The translations under genes were made by a program, and so were the position numbers. From the NCBI RefSeq assembly GCF_003851685.1, contig NZ_CP027727.1, positions 4,092,001 through 4,156,000 of the forward strand: DNA of 64,000 nt, written 5' to 3'. Position 1 is the first letter of the stretch. Each line of letters begins with the position of its first letter. The notes under the pieces were generated by a model that worked only from the letters and a program-made list of their open reading frames with translations, was not told where the DNA came from and made no database searches. Positions 43,814-52,212 of the stretch are shown here, piece by piece. Origin of the DNA: Pseudomonas sp. R5-89-07. GTDB taxonomy: Bacteria > Pseudomonadota > Gammaproteobacteria > Pseudomonadales > Pseudomonadaceae.

Positions 43814-45133
43814 TCAGCGACGCAACGGCATACCCAGTTCAACCCGCAGGCCATCCACCTGGCTGTCGAATTTTAACGAGCATGAGCAGCGCTGGACGAT
43901 CGCTTGAACGATCGCCAGGCCCAGGCCACAGCCTTCGCTGCTGCCGTTGCGCCAGAAGCGTTGGGTCAGGTATTGCAGGTCCTCACTGGAAATCTGCGGG
44001 CCATGGTCCCGCACGCGAAATACCACACTGTCAGCGGTGGAAAATACCTTCAGTTCCACACGCGTATCGGCAGGGGTATGGCGCAAGGCATTGTCCAGCA
44101 GGTTGCGCAAAGCCGCGACGGCCAGGCCCACAGGCATGTCCACCGGTGTGTCGGTCAGCTCGTCCGCCAGGATCAGGTCGATGCGCGAACTGTCGCCGGC
44201 GCTGGCATCCTGGATCGCCAGCCTGGCGACTTCCTCGGCGCTTGACTGCAAACCATCATCGAACGACAAGCTGCCCTCGACCCGTGCCAGCAGCAACAGT
44301 TGCTCCAGGGTGCGATGCAAGCGGTCGGCACCTTCCTCGGCGTGGGCCAGGGATTGGTCACGTGCCGCGCCCTCGGTCATGCGGGCCACTTGCAGGTGGG
44401 TCTTGATCGCCGTCAACGGGCTGCGCAGCTCATGGGCGGCGTCGCCGGTCAGGCGGCGTTCGCGCTCGATGGCCTTGGCGATGCGTTGCAACAGCTGGTT
44501 CTGGGTGTCGAGCAGCGGCTTGAGTTCACTGGGCAGCGGGTGGATCTGCAACGGCTCGAGGGAGTCGGCGCTGCGGCGCATCAAGGCGTCACGCATGCGA
44601 TTGAGCGGCACCAGGCTCTGGCCGATGCCCAGCCACAGCAGGCACAGGCAGCCCAGCAAGGCCACGCCGACCGGCACCGACGCCGCGAGCAGGATCGACA
44701 GGTTCAACGCCTCGCGCTCCACCTGACGGTCGGCCGTGGTGATCAGCAGGTCACCACGGGACAGGGTGAAGCTGCGCCACCCCACGCCATCGATCATCTG
44801 GTCGCGAAAACCGCTCTTGCGCGACTCCAGCCCCTCATCCGGCGTGGTATGGCTGCGCGCCAGGACTTCACCGCGCAAGGAACTGACCTGGCAGGCCATG
44901 CCCCCAGGCACGTTGAGTTGTTCGGTGCGCAAATGGGTGCCTGCGCCTACGCTGGCCAGGCCCGGCATCTGTTCGGTCAGCCCGGCGACCATGCGCGCCG
45001 AGGCCACCAGGCGCTGGTCAAGGGAAAACATCATCTGGTTGCGCAGGTCATTGAGCATCCAGGCCGCCGCCAGGGCCCAGATCAACACAAAAGCGGCGCC
45101 GAGCTTGAACGTCAGGCGCAGGCGCAGGCTCAT
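43814..45133 (-). CDS. Sensor histidine kinase (QseC/PmrB-like)
   Basis: A 439-residue kinase. Membrane helices lie at about 13-30 and 145-170, with a periplasmic sensor region of about 110 residues between them. The phospho-accepting His is in the H-box GDAAHELRSPLTAIK (residue 234), and the ATPase motifs are NLLDNALRHTPAD, VRDHGPQIS and GCGLGLAIV. The ATG at 45133 overlaps the regulator stop by one base (TGATG); a GTG one codon earlier is possible. It is paired with the regulator and divergent from the Dsb genes, whose redox state it may watch. Confidence 0.92.
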   Translation of the reverse strand: MSLRLRLTFKLGAAFVLIWALAAAWMLNDLRNQMMFSLDQRLVASARMVAGLTEQMPGLASVGAGTHLRTEQLNVPGGMACQVSSLRGEVLARSHTTPDEGLESRKSGFRDQMIDGVGWRSFTLSRGDLLITTADRQVEREALNLSILLAASVPVGVALLGCLCLLWLGIGQSLVPLNRMRDALMRRSADSLEPLQIHPLPSELKPLLDTQNQLLQRIAKAIERERRLTGDAAHELRSPLTAIKTHLQVARMTEGAARDQSLAHAEEGADRLHRTLEQLLLLARVEGSLSFDDGLQSSAEEVARLAIQDASAGDSSRIDLILADELTDTPVDMPVGLAVAALRNLLDNALRHTPADTRVELKVFSTADSVVFRVRDHGPQISSEDLQYLTQRFWRNGSSEGCGLGLAIVQAIVQRCSCSLKFDSQVDGLRVELGMPLRR

Positions 45134-45813
45134 CACGAAGCGTCCTCTCCCGCATCGGCCGGGCCCAGGCGATAACCGAGGCCGCGTACGGTTTCGACGA
45201 TGCCATTGCCCAATTTGCGCCGCAGATGGTGGATGTGCACGTTGAGCGCGTTGCTTTCCAGTTCGTCGTTGAACCCGTAGACGCTGTCCTTGAGTTGCTC
45301 ACTGGAGAGCACACGGCCCTTGTTGTGCAGCAACGCCTGCAACAGCGCCTGTTCACGGCGCGACAGGTCCACCGGCTGGCCGCCCAGGAAGGTCTCGCGG
45401 CTGCTGGGGTCATAGGCCAGGCGGCCATGCTCGATCAGGTTGACGCTGCGCCCCGCCACGCGACGCAGCAGGGTTTGCAGGCGGGCGGCGAGTTCGCGCA
45501 GGTCGAAGGGTTTGAGCAGGTAATCATCGGCGCCCGCCTGCAAACCGTCGACACGGTTGGTCACCGAATCGCGTGCGGTGAGGATCAGCACCGGAATCTC
45601 CAGGCCCTGGCTGCGCTGTTGCTGCAGCAGTTTCAAGCCGTCTTCGTCGGGCAGGCCGAGGTCGAGCACCATAATGTCGAAGGTCGCCGCCCTGAGCATC
45701 GCCCTGGCCGCCGCGGCCGTGCCCACGCGTTCGACCGTGAAGCCCTGGGCGGTGAGGCCGGCCACAATGCCGCTGGCGATCAGTTCGTCGTCTTCACAGA
45801 CCAGTACGTGCAT
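45133..45813 (-). CDS. OmpR-family response regulator
   Basis: A 226-residue regulator. The receiver domain (1-115) has the acidic pocket CEDDE and the phospho-acceptor Asp51 (MVLDLGLPDEDG), with Lys in LLKPFDLREL. The C-terminal winged helix ends LNVHIHHLRRKLGNGIVETVRGLGYRL. The ATG at 45813 follows AAGGG; a longer reading to 45855 has no ribosome-binding site. It probably binds the tandem GTTAAT box in the gap to dsbD and controls both directions. Confidence 0.93.
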   Translation of the reverse strand: MHVLVCEDDELIASGIVAGLTAQGFTVERVGTAAAARAMLRAATFDIMVLDLGLPDEDGLKLLQQQRSQGLEIPVLILTARDSVTNRVDGLQAGADDYLLKPFDLRELAARLQTLLRRVAGRSVNLIEHGRLAYDPSSRETFLGGQPVDLSRREQALLQALLHNKGRVLSSEQLKDSVYGFNDELESNALNVHIHHLRRKLGNGIVETVRGLGYRLGPADAGEDAS

Positions 45814-45921
45814 GCTGAACCCTTCATGAAAGATGCGGGTGATTAGAAAAGGCACGGATTAAGCGCACATTATGCCGCTAACTTCGCAACACCCGATAAT
45901 CCCTACGTTCTAGAATAGCCC

Positions 45922-45942
45922 CGGTTAATCATCGGTTAATCA
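45922..45942. promoter_or_regulatory. Tandem GTTAAT-N5-GTTAAT box
   Basis: CGGTTAATCA occurs twice with an 11-base step in the gap between the response regulator and dsbD. Direct repeats at 11 bases are typical OmpR-family sites, and the form is close to the PmrA/QseB box CTTAAT-N5-CTTAAT. It is the best candidate site for the adjacent regulator. Confidence 0.65.
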
Positions 45943-45988
45943 GCACCACACATTGTGTGCCTCACTTGTATCGAACTAAGGCTGGACC

Positions 45989-47716
45989 ATGCGGCATCTA
46001 TTGACCTTTCTGCTGGTGTTGTTCGCGGGGCTGGCCCAGGCCGCGCCGGGCAACCCTTTCGAGACCAAACCCGATTTTCTCCCGGTGGGCAAAGCCTTCA
46101 CGTTTACCTCCGAACGTCTTGAAAGTGGCGAGACCCAGCTGTATTGGCAGATTGCCGACGGTTATTACCTGTACCAGCAGCGCATGAAATTCGACGGCCT
46201 GGCCGAGAAGCCGGTGTTGCCCCAGGGGGAAGCCCACAGCGATGAATTCTTCGGCGAACAGCAGGTGTATCGCCAGGGCCTGGAAGTGAAGATCCCGGCC
46301 GGCACCACCGGCCAGGTCAGGCTGGGCTGGCAGGGCTGCGCCGATGCCGGCCTGTGCTACCCGCCGCAATCGATCACCGTGGACCTGGGCGGCAACCCGG
46401 CGGTCGCTGCCACCGCCCAGGCCCAGGACCAGAGCCTGGCCAGCGGCCTGCAACAGCGTAGCCTGGGCTGGAGCCTGCTGATCTTTTTCGGCCTGGGCCT
46501 GTTGCTGGCATTTGCGCCCTGCTCGCTGCCGATGCTGCCGATTCTCGCGGGGCTGGTGGTAGGCAGCGGCGCCAGCCCGCGTCGCGGCTTTGCCCTGGCC
46601 AGCAGCTACGTGGTGTGCATGGCCCTGGTGTATGCCGCGCTGGGCGTGATGGCCGCGTTGCTCGGCGGCAACCTTGCCGCGCTGCTGCAAACCCCGTGGA
46701 TCCTCGGCAGTTTCGCCGCGTTGTTCGTGGTCCTGGCCCTGCCGATGTTCGGCTTCTTCGAGCTGCAACTGCCGGCCTTCCTGCGTGACCGCCTCGACAA
46801 CGTCAGCCGCAAGCAAAGCGGTGGCAGCCTGATCGGCGCTGGCGTTCTCGGTGCGTTGTCCGGCCTGCTGGTGGGCCCGTGCATGACCGCGCCCCTGGCC
46901 GGCGCCCTGCTGTATATCGCCCAGAGCGGCAATGCGCTGCACGGTGGCCTGATCCTGTTCGCCATGGGCATCGGCATTGGTATTCCGTTGTTGCTGCTGG
47001 TCACCGTGGGCAACCGTTTCCTGCCCAAGCCGGGCACCTGGATGAACGTGCTCAAGGGCATCTTCGGCTTCCTGTTCCTCGGCACCGCCGTGCTGATGAT
47101 TCGCCCGGTGGTTGGCGAAAGCCTGTGGATCGGTCTGTGGGGCGCCCTGGCGCTGGTCATGGCCTATTGCGGCTGGACGCTGGCCCGTGAGCGCGGCCTG
47201 GCTGCCAAGATGTTTGGCGCAGGCTCCGTGGTGCTGGGCCTGTGGGGCGCGGTGCTGGTGGTGGGCGCGGCGGGTGGCAGCGATGAGCTGTGGCAACCGC
47301 TGAAGGTCTACAGCGGCTCGCGGGTGGCTGCCACCGCCAGCGCTCACGATGCATTCATGACGATCAATGACCCCGCCGTGCTGCAAAGCCAGCTCGACAG
47401 CGCCAAGGCCCAGGGCCAGTGGGTGCTGGTGGATTACTACGCCGACTGGTGCGTGTCGTGCAAGATCATGGAAAAACAGGTATTCGGCAAACCCGAAGTG
47501 ATGGACGCGCTGAAAGACGTGCGCCTGCTGCGCCTGGACGTTACCGCCGACAACGCCGCCAGTCGCGAGCTGCTCGGCCGCTATAAAGTGCCTGGGCCGC
47601 CGAGCTTCGTCTGGATCGGCCCGGACGGTGAAGAGCGTCGCGCCCATCGCATCACTGGCGAAGTGGATGCCGCCGCCTTCCTGCAACGCTGGACACAAAC
47701 CCGAGACGCGCGCTGA
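45989..47716 (+). CDS. dsbD: Thiol:disulfide interchange protein DsbD
   Basis: A 575-residue inner-membrane electron carrier. It has a signal peptide (MRHLLTFLLVLFAGLAQA), the periplasmic alpha domain with the Cys pair in GCADAGLCYPP, and an eight-helix core with Cys in FAPCSLPMLP and VGPCMTAPLAG. The C-terminal thioredoxin domain has CVSC in YADWCVSCKIM. It moves electrons from cytoplasmic thioredoxin to periplasmic thiol proteins such as the DsbE- and DsbG-like products encoded next. It is divergent from its likely two-component regulator. Confidence 0.95.
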   Translation: MRHLLTFLLVLFAGLAQAAPGNPFETKPDFLPVGKAFTFTSERLESGETQLYWQIADGYYLYQQRMKFDGLAEKPVLPQGEAHSDEFFGEQQVYRQGLEVKIPAGTTGQVRLGWQGCADAGLCYPPQSITVDLGGNPAVAATAQAQDQSLASGLQQRSLGWSLLIFFGLGLLLAFAPCSLPMLPILAGLVVGSGASPRRGFALASSYVVCMALVYAALGVMAALLGGNLAALLQTPWILGSFAALFVVLALPMFGFFELQLPAFLRDRLDNVSRKQSGGSLIGAGVLGALSGLLVGPCMTAPLAGALLYIAQSGNALHGGLILFAMGIGIGIPLLLLVTVGNRFLPKPGTWMNVLKGIFGFLFLGTAVLMIRPVVGESLWIGLWGALALVMAYCGWTLARERGLAAKMFGAGSVVLGLWGAVLVVGAAGGSDELWQPLKVYSGSRVAATASAHDAFMTINDPAVLQSQLDSAKAQGQWVLVDYYADWCVSCKIMEKQVFGKPEVMDALKDVRLLRLDVTADNAASRELLGRYKVPGPPSFVWIGPDGEERRAHRITGEVDAAAFLQRWTQTRDAR

Positions 47717-48561
47717 TGCTGACCCTCACCATCGGCACCTTCGCCATCGCCCTGAATCACATCCTGCTGATCAGCGCGCTGATCCTCGCCACCCTGGTGG
47801 GCTGGCGCGTGGCCAAACGTGGCGGTGAAAACCCGGAGTCGGTGCTGTTCAGCCTGTTCCTGCTGGGCATGCTCACCGCCCGCGTCAGCTTTGTGCTGAT
47901 GTACTGGAGCGAGTACAGCAACGACTGGCTGCAGATGGTCGACCTGCGCGACGGCGGCTTTCTCGCCTGGCCCGGGATTATCGCCTTGGTGCTGGGTGCG
48001 CTGGCCTACGGTTGGCGGCGCCCGGCCCTGCGCAAGCCGCTGAGTGCCGGGGTGATCAGCGGTCTGCTGTTCTGGGGCCTGGCCAGCCTGTCCCTGAACC
48101 TTTACGACAAAGGCTCGCAACTGCCGGATATCACCTTGCGCGACGCCAACGGCAACGTGGTGCAACTGGCCGACTATAAAGGCGGCCCGCTGGTGATCAA
48201 TCTATGGGCCACCTGGTGCCCGCCGTGCCGCCGCGAAATGCCGGTACTGGAACGCGCCCAGCACCAACGTCCGGACGTCACCTTCCTGTTCGTCAACCAG
48301 GCCGAGAGCATGCAGAGCGTCAGCACTTACCTGGCCACCCAGGGCCTGAACCTCGACAACGTGCTGTTCGACGCCAGCGGTCGCCTCGGCCAGGCCGTCG
48401 GCTCCATGGCTTTACCCACCACGCTGTTCTATACCGCCGACGGACGCCTGATCAACAGCCACCTTGGCGAGCTGTCCCAAGCCAGCCTGGCACGTGCCAT
48501 GGAACCCTTCGACACCGCCCCACAAAGGAAACCCACATGCCTCGCCTCCGCCACCTGCTGA
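47716..48561 (+). CDS. Membrane-anchored TlpA/DsbE-like thioredoxin
   Basis: A 281-residue protein. Four or so N-terminal membrane helices (about 5-125, in the style of prolipoprotein transferase-like domains) precede a periplasmic thioredoxin domain with CPPC in NLWATWCPPCRREMPVLE. Its ATG overlaps the dsbD stop (TGATG), so translation is coupled. It probably receives electrons from DsbD. The combination of a multi-helix anchor with a TlpA domain is less common than the single-anchor DsbE form but is known to me from the equivalent Pseudomonas locus. Confidence 0.88.
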   Translation: MLTLTIGTFAIALNHILLISALILATLVGWRVAKRGGENPESVLFSLFLLGMLTARVSFVLMYWSEYSNDWLQMVDLRDGGFLAWPGIIALVLGALAYGWRRPALRKPLSAGVISGLLFWGLASLSLNLYDKGSQLPDITLRDANGNVVQLADYKGGPLVINLWATWCPPCRREMPVLERAQHQRPDVTFLFVNQAESMQSVSTYLATQGLNLDNVLFDASGRLGQAVGSMALPTTLFYTADGRLINSHLGELSQASLARAMEPFDTAPQRKPTCLASATC

Positions 48562-49298
48562 CCCTGCTGCCTTTGACGCTGGCCGCCACCCTGGCCCAGG
48601 CCGAAGACTGGCCGGCCCCGATCAAACAGATCGAAGCCAAGGGCGCCAAGATCCTCGGCAAATTCGACGCCCCCAGCGGCCTCACCGGCTACGCGGCGCA
48701 ATACCAGAACCGCGGCATGGCGCTGTACCTGACCGCCGACGGCAAAAGCGTGCTCGCCGGCAACCTGTACGACGCCCAGGGTAATGACCTGAGCAGCGCG
48801 CCCCTGGAAAAACTGGTGTACGCGCCGATGGCCAAGGAGGTCTGGGCCAAGATGGAAAAGAGCAGCTGGATCCAGGACGGCGACGTCAACGCGCCGCGTA
48901 CCGTCTACCTGTTCAGTGACCCCAACTGCCCCTACTGCAACATGTTCTGGGAACAGGCCCGCCCGTGGGTGAAGGCCGGCAAGGTGCAACTGCGCCACAT
49001 CATGGTCGGCATCATTCGCGAAGACAGCCCCGGCAAATCCGCCGCGCTGTTCGCCGCCAAGGACCCGCAAAAAGCCCTGGAAGAACACGAAGCCGCCGGC
49101 AAGGGCAGCAAGTTGCAGGCGCTGGCCAAGATCCCGGCCGATATCGAAGCCAAGCTCGATGCCAATATGAAGTTGATGGAGGAGCTGGAATTGTCGGCGA
49201 CGCCGGCGATTTTCTATCTGGACGACAAGGGTGGCTTGCAGCAACAGCAAGGGGCGCCGTCGCCGGATAAGTTGGTGAAGATACTTGGGGCAAAGTGA
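48537..49298 (+). CDS. dsbG: Disulfide isomerase DsbG
   Basis: A 253-residue periplasmic isomerase. It has a signal peptide (MPRLRHLLTLLPLTLAATLAQA), an N-terminal dimerisation domain and a catalytic thioredoxin fold with CPYC in FSDPNCPYCNMFW (near residue 128). The ATG at 48537 follows AAAGGA and overlaps the previous gene by 25 bases; a longer upstream reading is a shadow of that gene. It protects or repairs oxidised cysteines and is reduced by DsbD. Confidence 0.93.
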   Translation: MPRLRHLLTLLPLTLAATLAQAEDWPAPIKQIEAKGAKILGKFDAPSGLTGYAAQYQNRGMALYLTADGKSVLAGNLYDAQGNDLSSAPLEKLVYAPMAKEVWAKMEKSSWIQDGDVNAPRTVYLFSDPNCPYCNMFWEQARPWVKAGKVQLRHIMVGIIREDSPGKSAALFAAKDPQKALEEHEAAGKGSKLQALAKIPADIEAKLDANMKLMEELELSATPAIFYLDDKGGLQQQQGAPSPDKLVKILGAK

Positions 49299-49318
49299 TA
49301 GATTCTGACCGTCAAACA

Positions 49319-49349
49319 AAGAATGCCCGCTATAAACGCGGGCATTCTT
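49319..49349. terminator. Bidirectional terminator
   Basis: AAGAATGCCCGC pairs perfectly with GCGGGCATTCTT around TATAAAC. It lies between the convergent ends of dsbG and the 900-residue gene; the right side continues TTATT and the left side is A-rich, so it can work both ways. Confidence 0.8.
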
Positions 49350-49358
49350 ATTCGGCCG

Positions 49359-52061
49359 CTACAACTCCTCTACAAGGAAATCATCCATCAGGTAATCGTT
49401 GCCGGTACCTCGCTCATCCATTTCATTGCTATAAATATCCAACAGGACCGGCTTCGCCTCGGGTGCCACGAACGTGAAACTGAGGGTGTGCCAAGCCGTA
49501 TCGATCAGCTCCAGTTCTGGCGTTTTTGCTTGACTATCTTTTCGTAGCAATAGTTTAGGCGTGGGGTTGGCGGTATTAAATCGGCGGACCCTCACAGTAA
49601 ACTTATACGTATGGTGCGGTTCAAGGTCCGTAAAAGTCTTCTGCAAGATAGGGCCGACATTTCGTTTTGAATACGTATAATTTTTTACCGCGAACCCATC
49701 GAGTTGCGGTTCGAAGCTGATATCTCTCGGATCCGGCGCGCCCGTCCCCACTTCCCAACCTTCCAGGGTTTGGCTATTGAAATTGGCCATTTGACGATAG
49801 CGTTTTCTGAATTGCAGCTTCAATGACTGAAATTCAAGCGCGTCGCTCTCAAGAAGGCTTTTATCCGTCGTGCATTTAAACTTGAACTCGATGAAAGACT
49901 TATCTTTGAATTTCTCCAAATCCGCACGTGGAATCTTCCGCGACAACTTATACAAATCACCCGCCTCTATGGGGGCCCTGTGCATTATAGTTACCGTATG
50001 GGGTTCATTATCATCATCGACCCCAGTGCATGTCATGTACGAAATCTGACCCTCAAGAATAAACCACCACGCCCACTTGATTTCGGGATCGGATGTCTTG
50101 ATGAAGACCTCTGGCTCATCATCAAAGGTGCGCAGATCCAATATGCATTTTTCTTGCTGGGGGGTCGCTTGACGCACCATCGGCCGTGGACGCCTTTCTT
50201 TTACCGGCACGCTGACATTCAACTTCAGCGCGTCGGAGAACGTCTGTTTACACGCATTTTCCACACTATAGGTAATCGATATCTGCTTGTTAATGCCCTC
50301 GATCACAAGTTGCCTGGATGCAAGAAAAATGAACGGTGAATTCGTGCCTGGCTTCAAGGGCAGTGACACGCAACTGCCATCGGGCCCGCACCATTGCGCA
50401 GCAAGCTTTTGATTGGGTTCGTTGTCCGGATGATGCACTTCGACATTCGCACCTTCGCGCGCATTCCACCCTGTCAATTCGCCACCCACGGCTTCGGTGA
50501 CTGTCGGCGGTTTTAACACCGGATGTTCCTGTTGAATCGTGAATGATTGCACCGGAAATTTCATAGCGGAATTGAAATCACACTTACCATTAAAACTCGC
50601 GGCAAAATGCAGTTCAAAATCAGTGCAATCCGCAAGACTTTTCAGTTCGCGGCGTAGGATAGGCGTGTCAACGCCATTGACCAACCATTGTGCGTTGAGG
50701 GGCTGGGCGTGCAATATATCGAACTTGTAGTCTTTACCAGACTTATTTTTTCCGCACCCCCACATCCAGCAACAGTCGCCCTCTTTTGCGTACTCCCAAG
50801 GGGGTACCACGCCCTTTGCGTCGTTTTTGAAGGTACTCAGGTCAACCACCCCCACTGTTGCTTCTTTAATATCCGGCGTGGTCAGTTGCGGAGCTAACAC
50901 CTTGATTTGACGGTTAGGGGAAGATTGAGGTTGATAACTATTGAACTGGAGGTTGTAGTTCAGCGTGAGCGACTCTTTGAACAGCGCTGCGAAAATGTCG
51001 GGTGCGACATCGAATGACAGGCTCGTCTCGCCTTTCTTTACGTCCTTGCAACCGAGTGCCACCGGCCCATAATCCGGGCCCGACGCATAGGCACAGACAT
51101 GGTCGCCCTCGAACATACCGTCATAGTTAACGATTGCATGCCCGCCGTTGACCGTATTGGTAGGATTGACCTGCCATTGACCTGGCGGTAGCTCCACCGA
51201 CTCCCTCAAGTGGGGCGGTCTCAGTTCCTGTTCGGGGTCGACCAGCAACAACGAGGTAGTGCGCAGATGGAAGTCCTCGGCGTTAACAGGCAGCGGATTT
51301 TCCAGCAGTGGGTCGTCTGGCTGAGGAAACACCGGCGCACTCTTATCCCAAATCACGCCCATATGGACGGTGATCGCCGAGTAATCCTCCAGCCTGGACA
51401 GCCAGGCGCGCGATAGAGGGAACCTGAAAATCTGCTCGGGACGAGCCTCATGAGGCTGCACTACGTGGTCCAACGCTACCCAAATGAAGCGATACGGTGC
51501 GACGTGCTGGTTTCCCGCGACAGCCACAAACAGGCGCTGGCCTGGGGAGATCATTGGCCACGCCTGGATGGCAACAGATTCATTGCCTAGGAACTCATGC
51601 ATCCGCAGATACCAGGTATTCCATTCATTGCGCGCATGCACGAACACCGGCCTGGAGACGACGAGATCTTCCTCCCTGATCTGTTGGACTTCCAACTCCA
51701 GCGTCAAGGACTCCAGCGCCCGCCCTCCTGCATTAGCCGTGTATCTGAACAATACCGTGTGCCCAATGCAGTAGCTGATGTCCTGTGCGGAAATGTCGAC
51801 GACATCAACCCCGTTTTCGACAGAAACCGGCTTGAAGCTCGGCTCATCCTGGTCCTTGATCGCCATGTAGAACATGACATTGGTGGCATTCGCCGGCAGG
51901 GTCAGCGTGGCCGTCGTGCCATCAATTGCCTTGATGGGATACAGCAGGCTGTTGTTCTCAGCGTACTGAATAATCGGATAGGGCAGTTCCGTTTCCACTG
52001 TTGGCGCCACCTTCGCCGCCTCGACGAACATGTTTTTCTCAGAGGGTATTTTTCTCGCCAC
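49359..52061 (-). CDS. 900-residue Ig-like repeat protein of unknown function
   Basis: Not recognised. I place the start at GTG 52061 because AGGAG stands seven bases upstream; a TTG at 52106 would add 15 residues. The protein is beta-rich with repeated units of about 110-125 residues. Each ends in a strand like ALKLNVSVPVKERRPRP or AMKFPVQSFTIQQEHP and begins the next with a phrase like PPTVTEA. Starts are near residues 390, 515 and 627. The last 145 residues (from NFNSQTLEGWEVGTG) look like a carbohydrate-binding or galactose-binding-like sandwich. It has no signal peptide or membrane helix, and many cysteines. Its DNA is AT-richer than the neighbours, which suggests transfer. Confidence 0.7.
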   Translation of the reverse strand: MARKIPSEKNMFVEAAKVAPTVETELPYPIIQYAENNSLLYPIKAIDGTTATLTLPANATNVMFYMAIKDQDEPSFKPVSVENGVDVVDISAQDISYCIGHTVLFRYTANAGGRALESLTLELEVQQIREEDLVVSRPVFVHARNEWNTWYLRMHEFLGNESVAIQAWPMISPGQRLFVAVAGNQHVAPYRFIWVALDHVVQPHEARPEQIFRFPLSRAWLSRLEDYSAITVHMGVIWDKSAPVFPQPDDPLLENPLPVNAEDFHLRTTSLLLVDPEQELRPPHLRESVELPPGQWQVNPTNTVNGGHAIVNYDGMFEGDHVCAYASGPDYGPVALGCKDVKKGETSLSFDVAPDIFAALFKESLTLNYNLQFNSYQPQSSPNRQIKVLAPQLTTPDIKEATVGVVDLSTFKNDAKGVVPPWEYAKEGDCCWMWGCGKNKSGKDYKFDILHAQPLNAQWLVNGVDTPILRRELKSLADCTDFELHFAASFNGKCDFNSAMKFPVQSFTIQQEHPVLKPPTVTEAVGGELTGWNAREGANVEVHHPDNEPNQKLAAQWCGPDGSCVSLPLKPGTNSPFIFLASRQLVIEGINKQISITYSVENACKQTFSDALKLNVSVPVKERRPRPMVRQATPQQEKCILDLRTFDDEPEVFIKTSDPEIKWAWWFILEGQISYMTCTGVDDDNEPHTVTIMHRAPIEAGDLYKLSRKIPRADLEKFKDKSFIEFKFKCTTDKSLLESDALEFQSLKLQFRKRYRQMANFNSQTLEGWEVGTGAPDPRDISFEPQLDGFAVKNYTYSKRNVGPILQKTFTDLEPHHTYKFTVRVRRFNTANPTPKLLLRKDSQAKTPELELIDTAWHTLSFTFVAPEAKPVLLDIYSNEMDERGTGNDYLMDDFLVEEL

Positions 52062-52212
52062 GATAAGACTCCTGTCCAGCGTTAGATCACCGTCGGGCCT
52101 GGCCAACTCGGCCAGAAACTGCGGTTATCTAACCCTGGGATCAAGAACCTTGCCTACTGTCAGAATTAACAGTTCTGCTGGAAAACCACGGCATTCCAGA
52201 CCAATGGCTTCC

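Noticed and set aside
48204..48536. N-terminal extension of dsbG within the preceding thioredoxin gene
   Set aside because: The sequence is a shadow of the upstream gene; a signal peptide and ribosome-binding site mark the start at 48537.
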